The notes below the pieces were generated by a model that was given only the letters and a program-made list of their open reading frames with translations, made no database searches and was not told the origin of the DNA. A stretch of 13,256 nt of DNA from Myxococcota bacterium. GTDB taxonomy: Bacteria; Myxococcota_C; UBA6777. The first letter of the stretch is position 1, and each line of letters begins with the position of its first letter. The stretch spans positions 1-13,256 of the forward strand of contig JAKLKB010000190.1 of NCBI GenBank assembly GCA_023150835.1, read 5' to 3'. Positions 12,797 through 13,256 of this stretch are shown here, in pieces. The position numbers were made by a program, and so were the translations under genes.

Positions 12797-12920
12797 ATGG
12801 GGCGCTGCCCCATACGCGCCTTGTTAAGGCGGAAATATCGGATAATCGAGGATGATCGCTCTTTCTTTTGTCGCCCCCCCCCTCATTCCCACCGTTGGCC
12901 GATGGGAATGAGGGGGGGCG
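12797..12920 (+). repeat. Family-B repeat ending in a long C-rich hairpin
   Basis: It begins ATGGGGC-GCT-GCCCCAT (12797-12813) and continues ACGCGCCTTGTTAAGGCGG, TGATCGC and TTTCTTTTGT, matching 4885-4960. It ends in a hairpin of about 18 pairs: CGCCCCCCC then TCATTCCCA (to 12891), an 11-base loop, and TGGGAATGA then GGGGGGGCG (12903-12920), with two extra C on the left arm. It lies 34 bases after the operon's last stop and could stall transcription, but has no U-tract. Confidence 0.7.
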
Positions 12921-12984
12921 AAGACGCTCTCTCGTGCAAACAGCGTGCGGCATGCAAAACCAAAACCTCGCGGCCTCCGAAGAT

Positions 12985-13256
12985 CGAGGGCAGGCACACC
13001 TGTCTGCCCCTACGAAACACCGTGTGATCTCCAGCACGTAGGGGCAACCCGGTGTGGTTTGCCCTGTTGTTGGGGTTCATTCAAAACAGATGGCGATGAA
13101 GAGGTCACCAACGCAACAGAGCGAGGGCAGGCACACCTGTCTGCCCCTACGAAACACCGTGTGATCTCCAGCACGTAGGGGCAACCCGGTGTGGTTTGCC
13201 CTGTTGTTGGGGTTAGTTCAAAACAGATGGCGATGAAGAGGTCACCGACGCAACAG
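12985..13256. repeat. 137-base direct tandem repeat running off the window edge
   Basis: Unit 1 is 12985-13121, and unit 2 runs from 13122 to the window end (135 of 137 bases). Only three differences were found by hand: two adjacent in the GTT/CAT-TTC region and one A/G near the end. Each unit contains the R1-like GGCAG...CTGCCCCTACG, a 10-base perfect inverted repeat TGCCCCTACG/CGTAGGGGCA with a 22-base loop, and a second GGGCAA...TTTGCCC hairpin. The array may continue beyond the window. No gene is seen from 12764 on. Confidence 0.85.

Noticed and set aside
12791-13178. Several 65-80-codon frames after the last operon gene
   Set aside because: They are translations of repeat sequence on both strands. 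None has a ribosome-binding site or domain.
12985-13256. CRISPR array
   Set aside because: There are only two units of 137 bases, with no short repeat/unique spacer alternation and no cas gene nearby.

Overview
This looks like a chromosomal piece of a Gram-negative bacterium, most plausibly from the Myxococcota or a related former-deltaproteobacterial lineage. That placement is inference from three things: several lipoproteins carrying a signal peptide, a Cys module and a Pro/Glu/Thr-rich linker, a secreted FGE-fold protein, and GC-rich intergenic hairpin repeats. No rRNA, tRNA, CRISPR array, insertion sequence or phage gene was found.

Layout. Positions 1-173 hold dispersed hairpin repeats. 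A 59-residue single-span membrane protein (174-353, minus) is divergent from a class A penicillin-binding protein (385-2583, plus), with only 31 bases between the two start codons. A 678-base convergent spacer (2584-3261) carries two repeat families, a G7/C7 hairpin and a possible gene remnant. Next come a secreted coiled-coil plus FGE-sulfatase-fold protein (3262-4539, minus), a 588-base repeat-filled spacer, and a 981-residue Cys-rich lipoprotein with a seven-bladed Asp-box propeller (5128-8073, minus). A 451-base divergent region with two plausible sigma70-type promoters separates it from a four-gene plus-strand cluster. That cluster encodes a thioredoxin-fold lipoprotein with CPSC (8525-9307), a TlpA-like lipoprotein with CAPC (9364-10047), an outer-membrane beta-barrel (10048-11868) and a Cys-module lipoprotein (11915-12763). 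The right edge (12764-13256) is repeats again, ending in a 137-base tandem duplication.

How the genes may work together. Three lipoproteins share an identically spaced four-Cys module directly after the lipidated Cys. Two of them flank the divergent promoter region, and the plus-strand operon adds two CxxC thioredoxin-fold proteins and a barrel. My main hypothesis is an envelope thiol-redox module that folds, repairs or senses Cys-rich surface lipoproteins. This is inference from domain content and gene order only.

The other theme is the repeat ecology. At least three families of structured intergenic repeats occur. In two of them, copies differ in ways that keep the stem paired. One copy lies in frame inside the predicted 5' coding region of the barrel gene.
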